From positions 296,337-360,336 of the forward strand of contig NZ_BMHE01000001.1 in the NCBI RefSeq assembly GCF_014640555.1: 64,000 nucleotides of DNA, in the 5' to 3' direction. The position numbers and the translations under genes are program-made. Of this stretch, positions 45,053-54,325 are shown piece after piece. This DNA comes from Paenibacillus marchantiophytorum. Lineage in GTDB: Bacteria > Bacillota > Bacilli > Paenibacillales > NBRC-103111. The stretch's first letter is position 1; each line of letters starts with the position of its first letter. The notes under the pieces are model-generated. The model was not told the DNA's origin. It saw only the letters and a list, made by a program, of their open reading frames with translations, and did no database searches.

Positions 45053-45217
45053 CGATTGCATTGGATTTACTCCAATGCAATCGTCCCACTAACGACCAGA
45101 AACACACTTCCACTGGATTTTTTGCAGTGAAATTCAGCAAATCAGCCCCTTGAGGGCGATTTTAAGCAAATCCGTTGGATTAAATCCAGTAGAAGGCTGA
45201 TTTCAACAGCCCTCAAG
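45053..45217. repeat. Cluster of hairpins with interleaved complementary segments
   Basis: A perfect 13-pair hairpin (CGATTGCATTGGA / TCCAATGCAATCG, loop TTTAC) lies at 45053-45083. Downstream AAATCAGCC (45139-45147) complements GGCTGATTT (45195-45203), while CTTGAGGGC (45149-45157) complements GCCCTCAAG (45209-45217); the two pairs interleave. GATTT/AAATC (45158-45172) and TGGATT/AAATCCA (45175-45187) add small hairpins. No ORF explains this. Confidence 0.7.
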
Positions 45218-45298
45218 TCGATTTGATTGGATGAACTCCAATAATACTCAACCCAGAGCCCCCAACAACAAAGCCCATATTCAAGTGACGATAGCACA

Positions 45299-45350
45299 GG
45301 AAAAACCAGTCCCATCCAAGTCTGGAAATAGACCTGGATGAGACTGGTTA
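45299..45350 (-). terminator. Terminator of the rhamnogalacturonan operon
   Basis: CCAGTCTCATCCAGGTCTA pairs with TGGATGGGACTGG plus the intervening AGACT on the minus strand, followed by TTTTT, 15 bases after the acetylesterase stop. Confidence 0.85.
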
Positions 45351-45365
45351 AGCAAGTACTATCTT

Positions 45366-46484
45366 CTAACGCAGATAACGTACAAGCGGATCAATCTGCT
45401 GCTTCTTGATATCATCTACAACGAGCTTAGCGATGGCAATCCCACCGAGTTCTTGAAAATGTGTATTATCCTCGGCCCCTTTGGGGAAATTCGGGAATTC
45501 CCCAGGGTAGGCCCACATGAACAAGGATTTCGTCGCCTCTTCCCCGAGCGCTTCAAACAATTGTCTGCTTGCTTCGGCCAAATCAATCAGAGCTACATCC
45601 TCTTCCACAGCCAACTGTTTCATAGCCGTTAAGTAATCACCGTGTGAATCTATGATATTACCCAAAGCGTCATACGATCTTCGCTGGACGGAAGTGACAA
45701 GTATCGGAGTAGCTCCCCGTTGTCTAGCTTCATGAAGATAGATGGACAAATGCTCTTTGTACGTTGAAAATGGCGCCGTCGCCCGCTCCGCGTCCAGCTT
45801 CTGATCGTTATGCCCGAACTGAATGATCAAGTAATCATTCGCACCCAAGTTTTCCAGAATTGGCGCTAATCGCCCTTCGTCCAAAAAACTTTTGGAACTG
45901 CGGCCGGAAACGGCATAGTTCGCTACCGCAGCATCCGCTTTCACGAACAGCGGCAGCATTTGTCCCCAGCCCGTGTAGGGGTAGCCTTCCTCTGGCTGAT
46001 CGGTCACGGTGGAATCCCCGACCAGGTACAGCGTTGCTGCCTGCGGTGCAGCGAGGATCTCCAGCGCGTTGATCCGCGGCGCTACGCCAGAGAAAACCAA
46101 ACGCAGCCGCCCGTCCGACACATGAATGGTGAAACTGTTGCTGGCGAACTCACCAGCAGCAGTCACGAATTCCGATAACAGCATGCGGCCGGATCCCTCC
46201 TTCAACGTTGTACATGTTGCCGTGATTTGGTCGCCCATCAACGTATGGATCGTGTAATTCCCATTGGGTACATCCACAAGGAAAGCAGCGCCAACCGGAA
46301 TGCAGAAGTCTTGCCGCAGCGCCTGCTGACGGCCTCTTTCACGCTCATACACGCTGCCGCCAGAGAGGAAGCCAAAGCTATCGCCGCTGGCTTCGTCATA
46401 GACCGTGCTGGAGCTGACTTTGGTATAGCCGTCCTTCGCAGCGCTCGTTTCAGGGCCGAAATCAAACCGCAAATGTACGCTCAT
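45366..46484 (-). CDS. Rhamnogalacturonan acetylesterase (CE12, SGNH hydrolase)
   Basis: A 372-residue protein: N-terminal beta-sandwich of about 145 residues (MSVHLRFDFGPETSAAKDGY ... RINALEILAAP), then an SGNH esterase domain with nucleophile Ser158 in LYLVGDSTVTDQ, Gly in YAVSGRSSKSFLDEG, Asn in IIQFGHNDQK and Asp/His in DNTHFQELGG. This is the CE12 family (YesT/RhgT) that removes acetyl groups from rhamnogalacturonan oligomers. No signal peptide, so it acts in the cytoplasm on imported oligosaccharides. Last gene of the operon solute-binding protein, permeases, GH105, CE12. Confidence 0.88.
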   Translation of the reverse strand: MSVHLRFDFGPETSAAKDGYTKVSSSTVYDEASGDSFGFLSGGSVYERERGRQQALRQDFCIPVGAAFLVDVPNGNYTIHTLMGDQITATCTTLKEGSGRMLLSEFVTAAGEFASNSFTIHVSDGRLRLVFSGVAPRINALEILAAPQAATLYLVGDSTVTDQPEEGYPYTGWGQMLPLFVKADAAVANYAVSGRSSKSFLDEGRLAPILENLGANDYLIIQFGHNDQKLDAERATAPFSTYKEHLSIYLHEARQRGATPILVTSVQRRSYDALGNIIDSHGDYLTAMKQLAVEEDVALIDLAEASRQLFEALGEEATKSLFMWAYPGEFPNFPKGAEDNTHFQELGGIAIAKLVVDDIKKQQIDPLVRYLR

Positions 46485-46494
46485 CGGAATCGAC

Positions 46495-47520
46495 CTACCA
46501 ATCTTTGCGATTCAGCAAGGAAGACAGGAAGGTTAGTCCCAAACCTTGTCCCCAGCCCTGAATACGCTTGTATGGCACGCCTCTGTAGCCGTCAATATCT
46601 CTCATCACAGCCGTTCCTGCTGAAACGCCGGTTACCGTTCCATCATCCGTAATCCGGGAAAGAATGCCCTGAATCGATTTGTTCGTATATTTGTTGTACA
46701 GCGGTCCTGAACCGATCAGCGCCGCTGCGATTCCGGCGGAACCTGAGGTTTCCAGATAGGACGTGGTGTCCGTAACAACGGTATGCCACAAACCGCTTTC
46801 GTCCTGCAAACGAACCAGAGCGCTTAATTGATCTCGCAGCGAGCCCTCCAAGATCATAAAAGAAGGATGCGTCACATGGACCAGCCGCAGCGCGCGAGCC
46901 ATCGTGATGGCGGCCCAAGCATTGCCGCGAGCCCAGAACATGCCAGACATATGAGTCTGAGCGAGGTGATCCCAACCGTGATAGTACAAATTCGTCGTAG
47001 GGTCCTGCAAGTAATTCTCATGTCCATGATATTGTTTCAGTCCATCTGCGAAATAATCATCACGTTTGAGCATAGCGCCAATCCGCAGTAAGAAGTACCC
47101 AGCCATGAACATGGTGTCGACCCAGGCCTGCTCCGGAAAGTTATACGTTTCCGAATTCACGGTGTGCTGGAAGATCCCTTCGCCGAAGCGTTCAGCTTCA
47201 TGCGTGAGGAATTCGGCCATTTGGGTCGCGATGTCCATGTACCGCTCTTCACCGGTCTCTTTGTACAGGGTGAGCAGCGAATGACCGATTGAGATGCCGT
47301 TAACTGACAGCTTAGGCAGCCCATCCTCCAGTTTCTCATCCACCCATTCCTTCAATAATTGCAGGTATTCCTCATTCCCCGTCGCTTCGAAGGCTTCCGT
47401 TACGCCATAGAAAGCCACACCGCCCGGCCAATCCCAATTAAAGTCCATACGGAACGTTCTGCGCACTACGCGGTCAATCACTTTGCGAATCTCATCGGCA
47501 TCAAATTGTAAGGCTGGCAT
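46495..47520 (-). CDS. Unsaturated rhamnogalacturonyl hydrolase (GH105)
   Basis: A GH105 (YteR/YesR) enzyme that cleaves the unsaturated galacturonyl residue left by rhamnogalacturonan lyases. Visible motifs: NWDWPGGVAFYGVTEA (Asp30), LPKLSVNGISIGHSLLTLY, AWVDTMFMAGYFLLRIG (second catalytic Asp), MFWARGNAWAAITMARAL and TTSYLETSGSAGIAAALI. Length 341 residues from ATG 47520, which has GGGAGGA nine bases upstream; an ATG at 47568 adds 16 residues with a weaker site (AAAGG). No signal peptide, hence intracellular. Confidence 0.92.
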   Translation of the reverse strand: MPALQFDADEIRKVIDRVVRRTFRMDFNWDWPGGVAFYGVTEAFEATGNEEYLQLLKEWVDEKLEDGLPKLSVNGISIGHSLLTLYKETGEERYMDIATQMAEFLTHEAERFGEGIFQHTVNSETYNFPEQAWVDTMFMAGYFLLRIGAMLKRDDYFADGLKQYHGHENYLQDPTTNLYYHGWDHLAQTHMSGMFWARGNAWAAITMARALRLVHVTHPSFMILEGSLRDQLSALVRLQDESGLWHTVVTDTTSYLETSGSAGIAAALIGSGPLYNKYTNKSIQGILSRITDDGTVTGVSAGTAVMRDIDGYRGVPYKRIQGWGQGLGLTFLSSLLNRKDW

Positions 47521-47574
47521 CTCTTCATTTCCTCCCAATTGAATCATATTGTCTATATCCGTAGTCATACTTTC

Positions 47575-48420
47575 TTATCCTTTCAATCCGCTCGTCGATA
47601 TCCCGTCCACAATATACTTCTGGAAGATGATGAACACAACGAAGATCGGAACCAGAGATAACGTCGACATGGCGAACATGCCACCCCAGTTGTTGAGGGA
47701 TTCACTATCCAAAAATAATTTCAAAGCCAAGGAAACCGGATACAAGCTTGGATTGTTCAAATACAGCAGTGGCGTGTAGAAATCATCCCATCTCCAATAG
47801 AAGGAGAAAATCGCGGAAGTCACGAGTGCAGGTACAATTAACGGGACAATGATTTTGTAAAAGATGCTGTACTTGCTGCATCCGTCCATCTTGGCTGCTT
47901 CATCCAATTCCGGCGGAATGGTGCGAATAAATTGCATGATCAGAAAGATGAAGAACGGAATTCCGAAGAACTGCGGGATAATTATCGGTTTGAAGCTGGA
48001 TAGCCAGCCAATTTTGGCAAATAAAATATATTGCGAAATGATCGTGACATCCTGCGGAAGCAGCAGCGTCAGCATAACCGCTCCGAACCAGAATTTGCTG
48101 CCAAAAAATTTAATTCGGGCAAAGCCATAACCGACCAGGGCGGAGGATACGACCGCGCCAATCGTGGAAAGGATAACGATAATGAACGAATTTTTCATGA
48201 ATGTTGCGAATGTTATGCCAGCAAAGCCCTTCCAACCCGAAACATAATTGTTCCACTCCAGTCGGCTCGGAATCAAACTGGTCGCTGTTGTATAGATTTC
48301 AGCATTCGGTTTCAGTGAGCTGGCAACCAACCATAGGATCGGATAAATCGCTGTAATTGCGATCAAGCATACAAGGAGATGATACAGCACCGTTCTTACA
48401 CTTTTCCTAGTTAACACCAT
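47575..48420 (-). CDS. Carbohydrate ABC transporter permease (MalG/YesQ type)
   Basis: A 281-residue CUT1 permease with six helices; the EAA loop is [27 protein letters not shown] and the protein ends SGLKG as usual for MalG types. It pairs with the permease encoded just upstream. In B. subtilis the equivalent YesOPQ system imports rhamnogalacturonan oligosaccharides. Seven bases separate it from the GH105 frame that starts at 47568. Confidence 0.93.
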   Translation of the reverse strand: MVLTRKSVRTVLYHLLVCLIAITAIYPILWLVASSLKPNAEIYTTATSLIPSRLEWNNYVSGWKGFAGITFATFMKNSFIIVILSTIGAVVSSALVGYGFARIKFFGSKFWFGAVMLTLLLPQDVTIISQYILFAKIGWLSSFKPIIIPQFFGIPFFIFLIMQFIRTIPPELDEAAKMDGCSKYSIFYKIIVPLIVPALVTSAIFSFYWRWDDFYTPLLYLNNPSLYPVSLALKLFLDSESLNNWGGMFAMSTLSLVPIFVVFIIFQKYIVDGISTSGLKG

Positions 48421-48432
48421 GTCAGATTCCTC

Positions 48433-49320
48433 CTAGCTTTCGTAATGAACCCAATATTTCGAAGTTTTGAAAATAACCAATGTAATAACGCCGATCAAAA
48501 TGAGCATGAACCAAGCCATCGCTGAAGCATAACCCATTTCGAAGAAAACGAATGCCCGATGGAATAAATAGAGCGAGTACAGCAGCGTATTGTTCAGCGG
48601 CCCGCCTTCGCCATTGGAAATAATGTAGGCCGGCGTAAACGTCAGGAAGCCTGAAATCGTTTGCAGGATGAGATTAAAAAGAATAATCGGACTTAACAAA
48701 GGCAGTGTGATGTGAAAAAATTTGCGAATAGGTCCTGCCCCGTCTACACTTGCAGCCTCATAATACGTACCTGGAATGTTTTTGAGACCAGCCAGGAAGA
48801 TCAGCATGGAGGAACCGAACTGCCATACGGAGAGCAAGACTAACGTGCCAAGCGCTGTTGCCGGATAGCCGATCCAAGAGATCGTCGTGTGAATGCCAAT
48901 GTTGTCAAGGAAAGCATTGATGAGCCCTTTGTCACCGAAAATTTGACGCCACATGATCGATACCGCGACGCTTCCGCCTATCAAGGAAGGCAGGTAGTAG
49001 GTAGCCCGGTAAAGACCGATGCCGCGCACAGCGCGGTTAAGCAGCATAGCGACTAGCAAGGCGATAATCAATCGCAGCGGAACGGAAGTCAATACATAGG
49101 TCAGCGTCACCCTGATCGAATCCCATATTTTATCATCATTCGTGAACATTTTCTCATAATTAGCGAACCCTACCCACCTTGGGGCTGATAATAAATCATA
49201 CTCTGTAAATGAAAAGTATAACGATGAAATCATCGGAAACAGCGTGAAAATCAGAAATCCCAGGATGAAAGGTGATATAAACACATAACCGACTATGTGA
49301 TCATTTTCACGTAGTTTCAT
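48433..49320 (-). CDS. Carbohydrate ABC transporter permease (MalF/YesP type)
   Basis: A 295-residue CUT1 permease, six helices (VGYVFISPFILGFLIFTLFP first), EAA loop YYEAASVDGAGPIRKFFHIT and TLPLLSPIILFN. Partner of the MalG-type permease twelve bases downstream. Lies downstream of the lipoprotein gene with a hairpin between them. Confidence 0.93.
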   Translation of the reverse strand: MKLRENDHIVGYVFISPFILGFLIFTLFPMISSLYFSFTEYDLLSAPRWVGFANYEKMFTNDDKIWDSIRVTLTYVLTSVPLRLIIALLVAMLLNRAVRGIGLYRATYYLPSLIGGSVAVSIMWRQIFGDKGLINAFLDNIGIHTTISWIGYPATALGTLVLLSVWQFGSSMLIFLAGLKNIPGTYYEAASVDGAGPIRKFFHITLPLLSPIILFNLILQTISGFLTFTPAYIISNGEGGPLNNTLLYSLYLFHRAFVFFEMGYASAMAWFMLILIGVITLVIFKTSKYWVHYES

Positions 49321-49363
49321 AGTTCCACTCCCTCACGTTCGTTAAATTCTGTTTATTGGGTGG

Positions 49364-49393
49364 AGGGGGCTTCCCTAAAGCCGTAAGCCCCCG
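49364..49393 (-). promoter_or_regulatory. Intercistronic hairpin between binding-protein and permease genes
   Basis: GGGGGCTT and GAAGCCCCC form a nine-pair stem on the minus strand between the solute-binding protein stop and the first permease start. No T-run follows; such hairpins often protect the binding-protein mRNA end so it is made in excess. Confidence 0.5.
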
Positions 49394-49403
49394 CGTTGCA
49401 CCC

Positions 49404-50732
49404 TTATTTCTTGTTTTTGGCCAGTACCGCATTCGCTTCTCTGGTGAATTTGGCAGCTGCTTCTTCGACCGAAAGCTTTTTGTACAAAATTTGCTCCTGC
49501 ATATCCCGCAGCAGTTTGCTAACTTCCGCTGCACCTATCGGATCTGGGGGATCCATGCTGCTGCTGTTTTGCTCCGCCCATGCCATATAGTCATAGATTT
49601 TCTGATCTCCCTCTGACAATGTAGGCTTCAAACTTTCCTTCACATCTTTGGAAATCGGAATACCGCGATCGCCTTTAATGAGTTTGTTCGCTTCCACATC
49701 ATTCAGGAACCACGAAATGAATTTGGCTGCTTCTGCCTTTTGCTTGGAGCTCTTGGCAATGGAGAACAGCATCGTTGGTTTCAAATAAAGCCCCAGCTTC
49801 TCATTAGGTCCCGGAAGACCGATCAGCGTTAGCGGTTTTTTAGCAGCCTCCTGCAAGGAAGCAAATTGATTGGACCAAGCCATCGTCATAAATCCATCGC
49901 CCAGCACAACCGGATTCTCTTCAGGTGTCAATTTGGACAACGCCTCTTTATTCCACTCGCGCATATACCCTGCCTCATACCATCTAAGGTACATCTTGAA
50001 GTAATCTATAAAATAGCGGGGATCGCTAAACCCAAGACTTGTACCGTCCGAGCTAAAATAATGCTGATTCTGCGTTCGCAAGTAGTAAGGAAAAAACTGA
50101 TCGAATCGCATATGGTCGAGCACCTTGCCCTGTGACTTCATCCGCTTCGCAATTTGCTCCAAATCGGACCAGGTCCAATTCGGTGGAATGGATGAAATCC
50201 CCGCATTCTCCAGCATGGCAGCATCGAAGGTCGCCCCCATCGCATTCATCCCAAGCGGGATGCCATACAGCTTGCCGCCGACTCGTCCGGTATTAATCGT
50301 GGCCGATTCAACAGATCGAACGTTAATCGTTCCACTGCTCGTCAGGCTCGTTAAATCTTCCAATTGCTCCTTCGTGCCGTATTGCGTCAAGTACGAAATA
50401 TCCATCTGGATCAGATCCGGAAGTTGGTTCGCCGCGGCTTGCGGAGCCAGCCTTTTCCAATAATCATCAAAGCCCGCATATTCCGTATCTATCTGAACCT
50501 CAGGATGCAAATCTTGATACATCGCGATCAGCTTTAACGTATAGTCATGCCGTGCTTGACCGCCCCACCAGGCAATGCGCAGCTTGACCTCCTGTTTACT
50601 TCCACTTTTCCCCGTTTCAATCGTCCGTGGTGTCCCCGTTCCCCCATTCGCTGATTGCCCATTCGAGCTGCATCCTATAACTGTCGTGAATAGAAGAGCG
50701 AGGTGCAGAATTGAGATCATTGTGCGTTTCAT
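49404..50732 (-). CDS. Extracellular carbohydrate-binding lipoprotein (YesO type)
   Basis: A 442-residue family-1 solute-binding protein: lipoprotein signal MKRTMISILHLALLFTTVIG then Cys21, a body beginning VKLRIAWWGGQARHDYTLKL and the motifs FDDYWKRLAPQAAANQLPDL and MTMAWSNQFASLQEA. It hands oligosaccharides to the permease pair encoded downstream. ATG 50732 has AGGGGA ten bases upstream and is preferred over 50756. First gene of the operon; the regulator genes lie directly upstream on the same strand. Confidence 0.92.
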   Translation of the reverse strand: MKRTMISILHLALLFTTVIGCSSNGQSANGGTGTPRTIETGKSGSKQEVKLRIAWWGGQARHDYTLKLIAMYQDLHPEVQIDTEYAGFDDYWKRLAPQAAANQLPDLIQMDISYLTQYGTKEQLEDLTSLTSSGTINVRSVESATINTGRVGGKLYGIPLGMNAMGATFDAAMLENAGISSIPPNWTWSDLEQIAKRMKSQGKVLDHMRFDQFFPYYLRTQNQHYFSSDGTSLGFSDPRYFIDYFKMYLRWYEAGYMREWNKEALSKLTPEENPVVLGDGFMTMAWSNQFASLQEAAKKPLTLIGLPGPNEKLGLYLKPTMLFSIAKSSKQKAEAAKFISWFLNDVEANKLIKGDRGIPISKDVKESLKPTLSEGDQKIYDYMAWAEQNSSSMDPPDPIGAAEVSKLLRDMQEQILYKKLSVEEAAAKFTREANAVLAKNKK

Positions 50733-50848
50733 AGTTCGTTTCCCCTTATGCGTCACCTGCGCTCCACATGTCTTATTATCTACTTCCGGGAGCGAAAGTT
50801 GAATCTAATTAACCGCGATAAATGTTTAAAAAACAGTGAAAACCATGT

Positions 50849-52402
50849 CTACGTTGACAGCTTTTTATACTCAGAGGGGGCGCAGCCCGCGATCTTTTTG
50901 AATACTTGAGAGAAGTATTGCGGATTGTCGCCAAAGCCCAACTGCTCGGCTAATTCAAACATTTTCACATCGTCATTCTGCTTGATAAGGTCCATCGCCT
51001 TCTTGATTCTTACGGTAACGACATAGTTGGAGAAGCGCTCGCCCGTTTCTTTCTTGAACAATTTCCCGAGATAATCCGGATTCATATACAGCATGCGATG
51101 CGCGACCCAGTTCAGCGAAAGCTCAGCATTGCCTAGCTCAGTTTTCACAATATCGATTACTTTCTGGACCACTTGCGAGTGTTTGTTTTTATTTTGCTCA
51201 AAGTTGGTCTGGGTAATTTCGGAGGCCATTTGTTTGAGGGGCTGAATGATCGCCTGCATCGTTTCCATTTGCGATATTTGTCCAATAAGGCCCATATAAA
51301 TATTCATTTGCTGCTCACTGCAGAGCCTTGTAATCGAAATAAATAATTGAATGACATACGACTTGGTTGTCTGGATCGGAAGCCTGGAATGAATAAGCTG
51401 ATCGTGAAAAGCGTCGATGCTGGTTTCAGCTTCCTCCCAGTTGCCAGCTCTAATCGGCAGTAGAATCCGATCATCGTCGTAGACGAAATCAACTTTGCTG
51501 GGCATATTCGCATCCAGAATATCGCGCATCGTAATCAGCCCGCCTTCGCCAAGATAGAAGCGGTGGCTCAGACAATCCAGCGCTTGCAGATACAGGCGGC
51601 GCGCTTCCACGATCTCTCCGGCTTCGCTGAGGGCTACGGTCGCATCCATTTTGTAATACAGCGTGAAAATACGCCGAATCTCTTTGATTTGCTCTTGCAA
51701 TCGCTCAATTCCTACCTGATCCTCGATCAGAATGAGAATTTGTTCAGCGATGGTTGAGCTGAGCAGCGGCTCATCCAGCAAATCCTCGGCAATATTTTTC
51801 ACTGCAAAAAGATGCTCGTATTCGAACTGGCCGTCCAAGCGGAACAACAATAGCCGGACTTTCTTACCGCTAACCTGCAGTCCAAACAGCTCCTGATAAT
51901 AGTCCCAGTCGCGGCTGCCATACGATTTATTCGTCACGAACTCCTTGAGGAACTGCTCTTTGACATGCGGCAGCACCTTCTGCAAATTCGCTTTCATCGA
52001 TTGCACGAAACCTTCCTTGCTTTCCTCCTGCTTGTACTCCGCAACAATTTCACTCAGCGCATTCAGAATGCTGTTCTCGTTGCAGGGCTTCAGCAAATAA
52101 TGCTTCACGCCATACTGCATAGCAATTTGCGCATATTCAAATTCGTCAAACCCGGATAGCATGATGAAACGGGTATGGGGGTGGGTTTCCTTCACTTTGG
52201 CCACCAACTGCAAACCATCCATGCCAGGCATTCGAATATCGCTGATAATAATATCTGGCGCATGCTCACCTACAAAAGCATACGCTTCAATGCCGTTTCG
52301 CGCGGTTCCGATCAACTGCGTATCGACGGATTGCCAATCTACAATCGTTGATATCCCCTCCAGAATCATCCGTTCATCATCAACCAGCAGCACTTTATAC
52401 AT
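50849..52402 (-). CDS. AraC-type response regulator (YesN type)
   Basis: A 517-residue regulator: receiver domain with VDDE, phosphoacceptor Asp55 in IIISDIRMPGMDG and YLLKPCN; a long central region (130-410) without clear domain; C-terminal AraC helix-turn-helix pair (LSLNWVAHRMLYMNPDYLGK; KMFELAEQLGFGDNPQYFSQVFKKIAG). It belongs to the YesMN group controlling pectin or other glycan operons. The kinase gene lies six bases upstream. It likely activates the adjacent transporter-GH105-CE12 operon. Confidence 0.92.
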   Translation of the reverse strand: MYKVLLVDDERMILEGISTIVDWQSVDTQLIGTARNGIEAYAFVGEHAPDIIISDIRMPGMDGLQLVAKVKETHPHTRFIMLSGFDEFEYAQIAMQYGVKHYLLKPCNENSILNALSEIVAEYKQEESKEGFVQSMKANLQKVLPHVKEQFLKEFVTNKSYGSRDWDYYQELFGLQVSGKKVRLLLFRLDGQFEYEHLFAVKNIAEDLLDEPLLSSTIAEQILILIEDQVGIERLQEQIKEIRRIFTLYYKMDATVALSEAGEIVEARRLYLQALDCLSHRFYLGEGGLITMRDILDANMPSKVDFVYDDDRILLPIRAGNWEEAETSIDAFHDQLIHSRLPIQTTKSYVIQLFISITRLCSEQQMNIYMGLIGQISQMETMQAIIQPLKQMASEITQTNFEQNKNKHSQVVQKVIDIVKTELGNAELSLNWVAHRMLYMNPDYLGKLFKKETGERFSNYVVTVRIKKAMDLIKQNDDVKMFELAEQLGFGDNPQYFSQVFKKIAGCAPSEYKKLST

Positions 52403-52408
52403 AAGCGA

Positions 52409-54178
52409 TTATCCTCTTTTCATAATGGGCAGACGGATTGTAATACGCGCCCCGCCGTCCAAACGATTTTCAACCTGTAGACCAAATTCATCGCCGAAGG
52501 TCAATTTAATTCGTTCATCAATATTTTTCAGACCGATTCCCGTGCCTTTGGATTTCCGCTCGCCGGTCAATATTTGCTCCAAATAGGCTTCATCAATGCC
52601 AGGACCGTTATCCTCGATGACTAAAAGGACCATGTCTCCCTCCGTTTGGCCGCTAATTCGGATTACGCAAGGCTCCAACATCACCTCTACCGCATATTTA
52701 ATCGCGTTCTCCAAGAGCGGCTGGAGCGTTAGCTTAGGAATGCTTTGCGTCAATAAATCCGCCTTAACATCCAGCCTGAAATCAAGCCGTTCTTCAAATC
52801 TGACGCGTTGAATTGTAATATAGTGCTGGACTAGCTGCAGCTCATCCTCCACCGAGATCATATCCTGCTTCATGCTGATCGATGAGCGGAGTAAATAGCC
52901 GAGGGATTCCACCATTTGCGACACTTGCTTCTGGCCATTCATCTTCGAAATCCAGTTGATAGATTCCAACGTGTTATACAAAAAGTGCGGATTAATCTGT
53001 GCTTGCAGCGATCTGAATTCGGTTTCTTTGATAATCAACTGCTTCGTGTAATTCTCTTTAATTAATTCTTGAATGCGCACAATCATCATCCGATACGTGC
53101 GTTGGAGCAGCCCCACTTCATCCATCTGCTGAGATAATGGCGCTAACGTCGGCAGCTCGGAGTTCTCCAGATCACTGATTTGTAGACCCCGCATGTTGCT
53201 GATCAAGCCTTCGATCGGCCGTGTCACACTGCGCGCTACGGTCATGCCGAAGCCGACAAGGAGGAAAAAGCTAATCAGAAAGGCAGCGATCATCCAATTT
53301 TTCATCAGCAAAATATGGCTGAATATCGTTTGGAAGGGCAGCGTATTGTAATAGGTCCACCCCAAATAGTCAGAATGAATATGCGATACGAAATATTTCT
53401 CGTCATCTTGCTCCATAATGCGAAATCCCTTGGAAGCGGACTCCACTGACAATTTCTCATTGACCATCCATTTCATAGCGGCAGTATGCGGATAAATCAT
53501 GTTTCCCTCGGAGACAATGAGGAGCTCGCCATCCCGGGTAACGGCTTCTCTGGCATATTGATTAACGATCTTATCTAAATTCACATGCAGCACCAAGGTG
53601 CCTAGTTTGTTTAAATCCAGATTATCAAAGGAACGAATTTGCCTGGTAGCAATCAGACTGTAATCCAGCGTGTCAGGCGGGACCCAGCCCAAACTGCCGC
53701 TGCCCAGTTCGGAAACACGCGTAATGAGCGCGCGCCGCTCCGGAGAAAGCGTTGTCAAATTGCCGCTGGAATAACTGTTTCCCCGGAGGTCCGCAATGTC
53801 TGCAGCGGTAATATAGGTCTCGGAATTGATATATTGAACCAATCGATCCACAAGTTTAGCCCGGGATTGTATCCGCGTATAGTCGGATTCGCTTGTGTTC
53901 ATGACGACTAGATTCTGCTGAATCTGTTCGTCCGACATGATGCTGAAGGTTAGTCTTTCCACTTTGTTCAATTCATTTTCGATCAATGTTGAGGAAAGGT
54001 TGAGCACTTGTGCAGATTTCTCATAAATTTGCTGATCGTATATCGAATAGGCGATCTGCAGCCCCACCAGAGATATGCAAGAACTGACAGCCATGGAGAC
54101 TGTTATCAACAGAAACAGTTTCGCTTTGATGCGTAAATTGCGTATTTGATTAAACCACAGACGGATACCGGATCTCAT
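52409..54178 (-). CDS. YesM-type sensor histidine kinase
   Basis: A 589-residue kinase: membrane helix near 20-40 (AKLFLLITVSMAVSSCISLV), an extracellular dCache-like sensor (40-290), second helix near 300 (MIAAFLISFFLLVGFGMTVA), HAMP, His-kinase box SLQAQINPHFLYNTLESINW and HATPase (NAIKYAVEVM, VIEDNGPGID, GTGIGLKNIDERI). ATG at 54178, with GGTGA upstream, is preferred: the 36 extra residues of the longer frame overlap the terminator of the beta-galactosidase gene region. Senses an extracellular signal, perhaps via the lipoprotein-bound sugar. Confidence 0.92.
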   Translation of the reverse strand: MRSGIRLWFNQIRNLRIKAKLFLLITVSMAVSSCISLVGLQIAYSIYDQQIYEKSAQVLNLSSTLIENELNKVERLTFSIMSDEQIQQNLVVMNTSESDYTRIQSRAKLVDRLVQYINSETYITAADIADLRGNSYSSGNLTTLSPERRALITRVSELGSGSLGWVPPDTLDYSLIATRQIRSFDNLDLNKLGTLVLHVNLDKIVNQYAREAVTRDGELLIVSEGNMIYPHTAAMKWMVNEKLSVESASKGFRIMEQDDEKYFVSHIHSDYLGWTYYNTLPFQTIFSHILLMKNWMIAAFLISFFLLVGFGMTVARSVTRPIEGLISNMRGLQISDLENSELPTLAPLSQQMDEVGLLQRTYRMMIVRIQELIKENYTKQLIIKETEFRSLQAQINPHFLYNTLESINWISKMNGQKQVSQMVESLGYLLRSSISMKQDMISVEDELQLVQHYITIQRVRFEERLDFRLDVKADLLTQSIPKLTLQPLLENAIKYAVEVMLEPCVIRISGQTEGDMVLLVIEDNGPGIDEAYLEQILTGERKSKGTGIGLKNIDERIKLTFGDEFGLQVENRLDGGARITIRLPIMKRG

Positions 54179-54264
54179 GAGAGCTTCACCACATTTCTTG
54201 GCTGAATAAGGACAGGATTGGACAGTTTCTTCGTGATGAGTGATGCTTAATCCTCTAAGGGTAA

Positions 54265-54304
54265 CGAAAAAGGATGCCGGAATCAACTCCCGAACATCCT
54301 TATA
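54265..54304 (-). terminator. Terminator of the GH42 / ABC transporter operon
   Basis: AAGGATG-TTCGG pairs with CCGG-CATCCTT on the minus strand, followed by TTTCG, about 20 bases after the GH42 stop. Confidence 0.75.
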
Positions 54305-54325
54305 TCGTTCAACAATGCGTGATTG

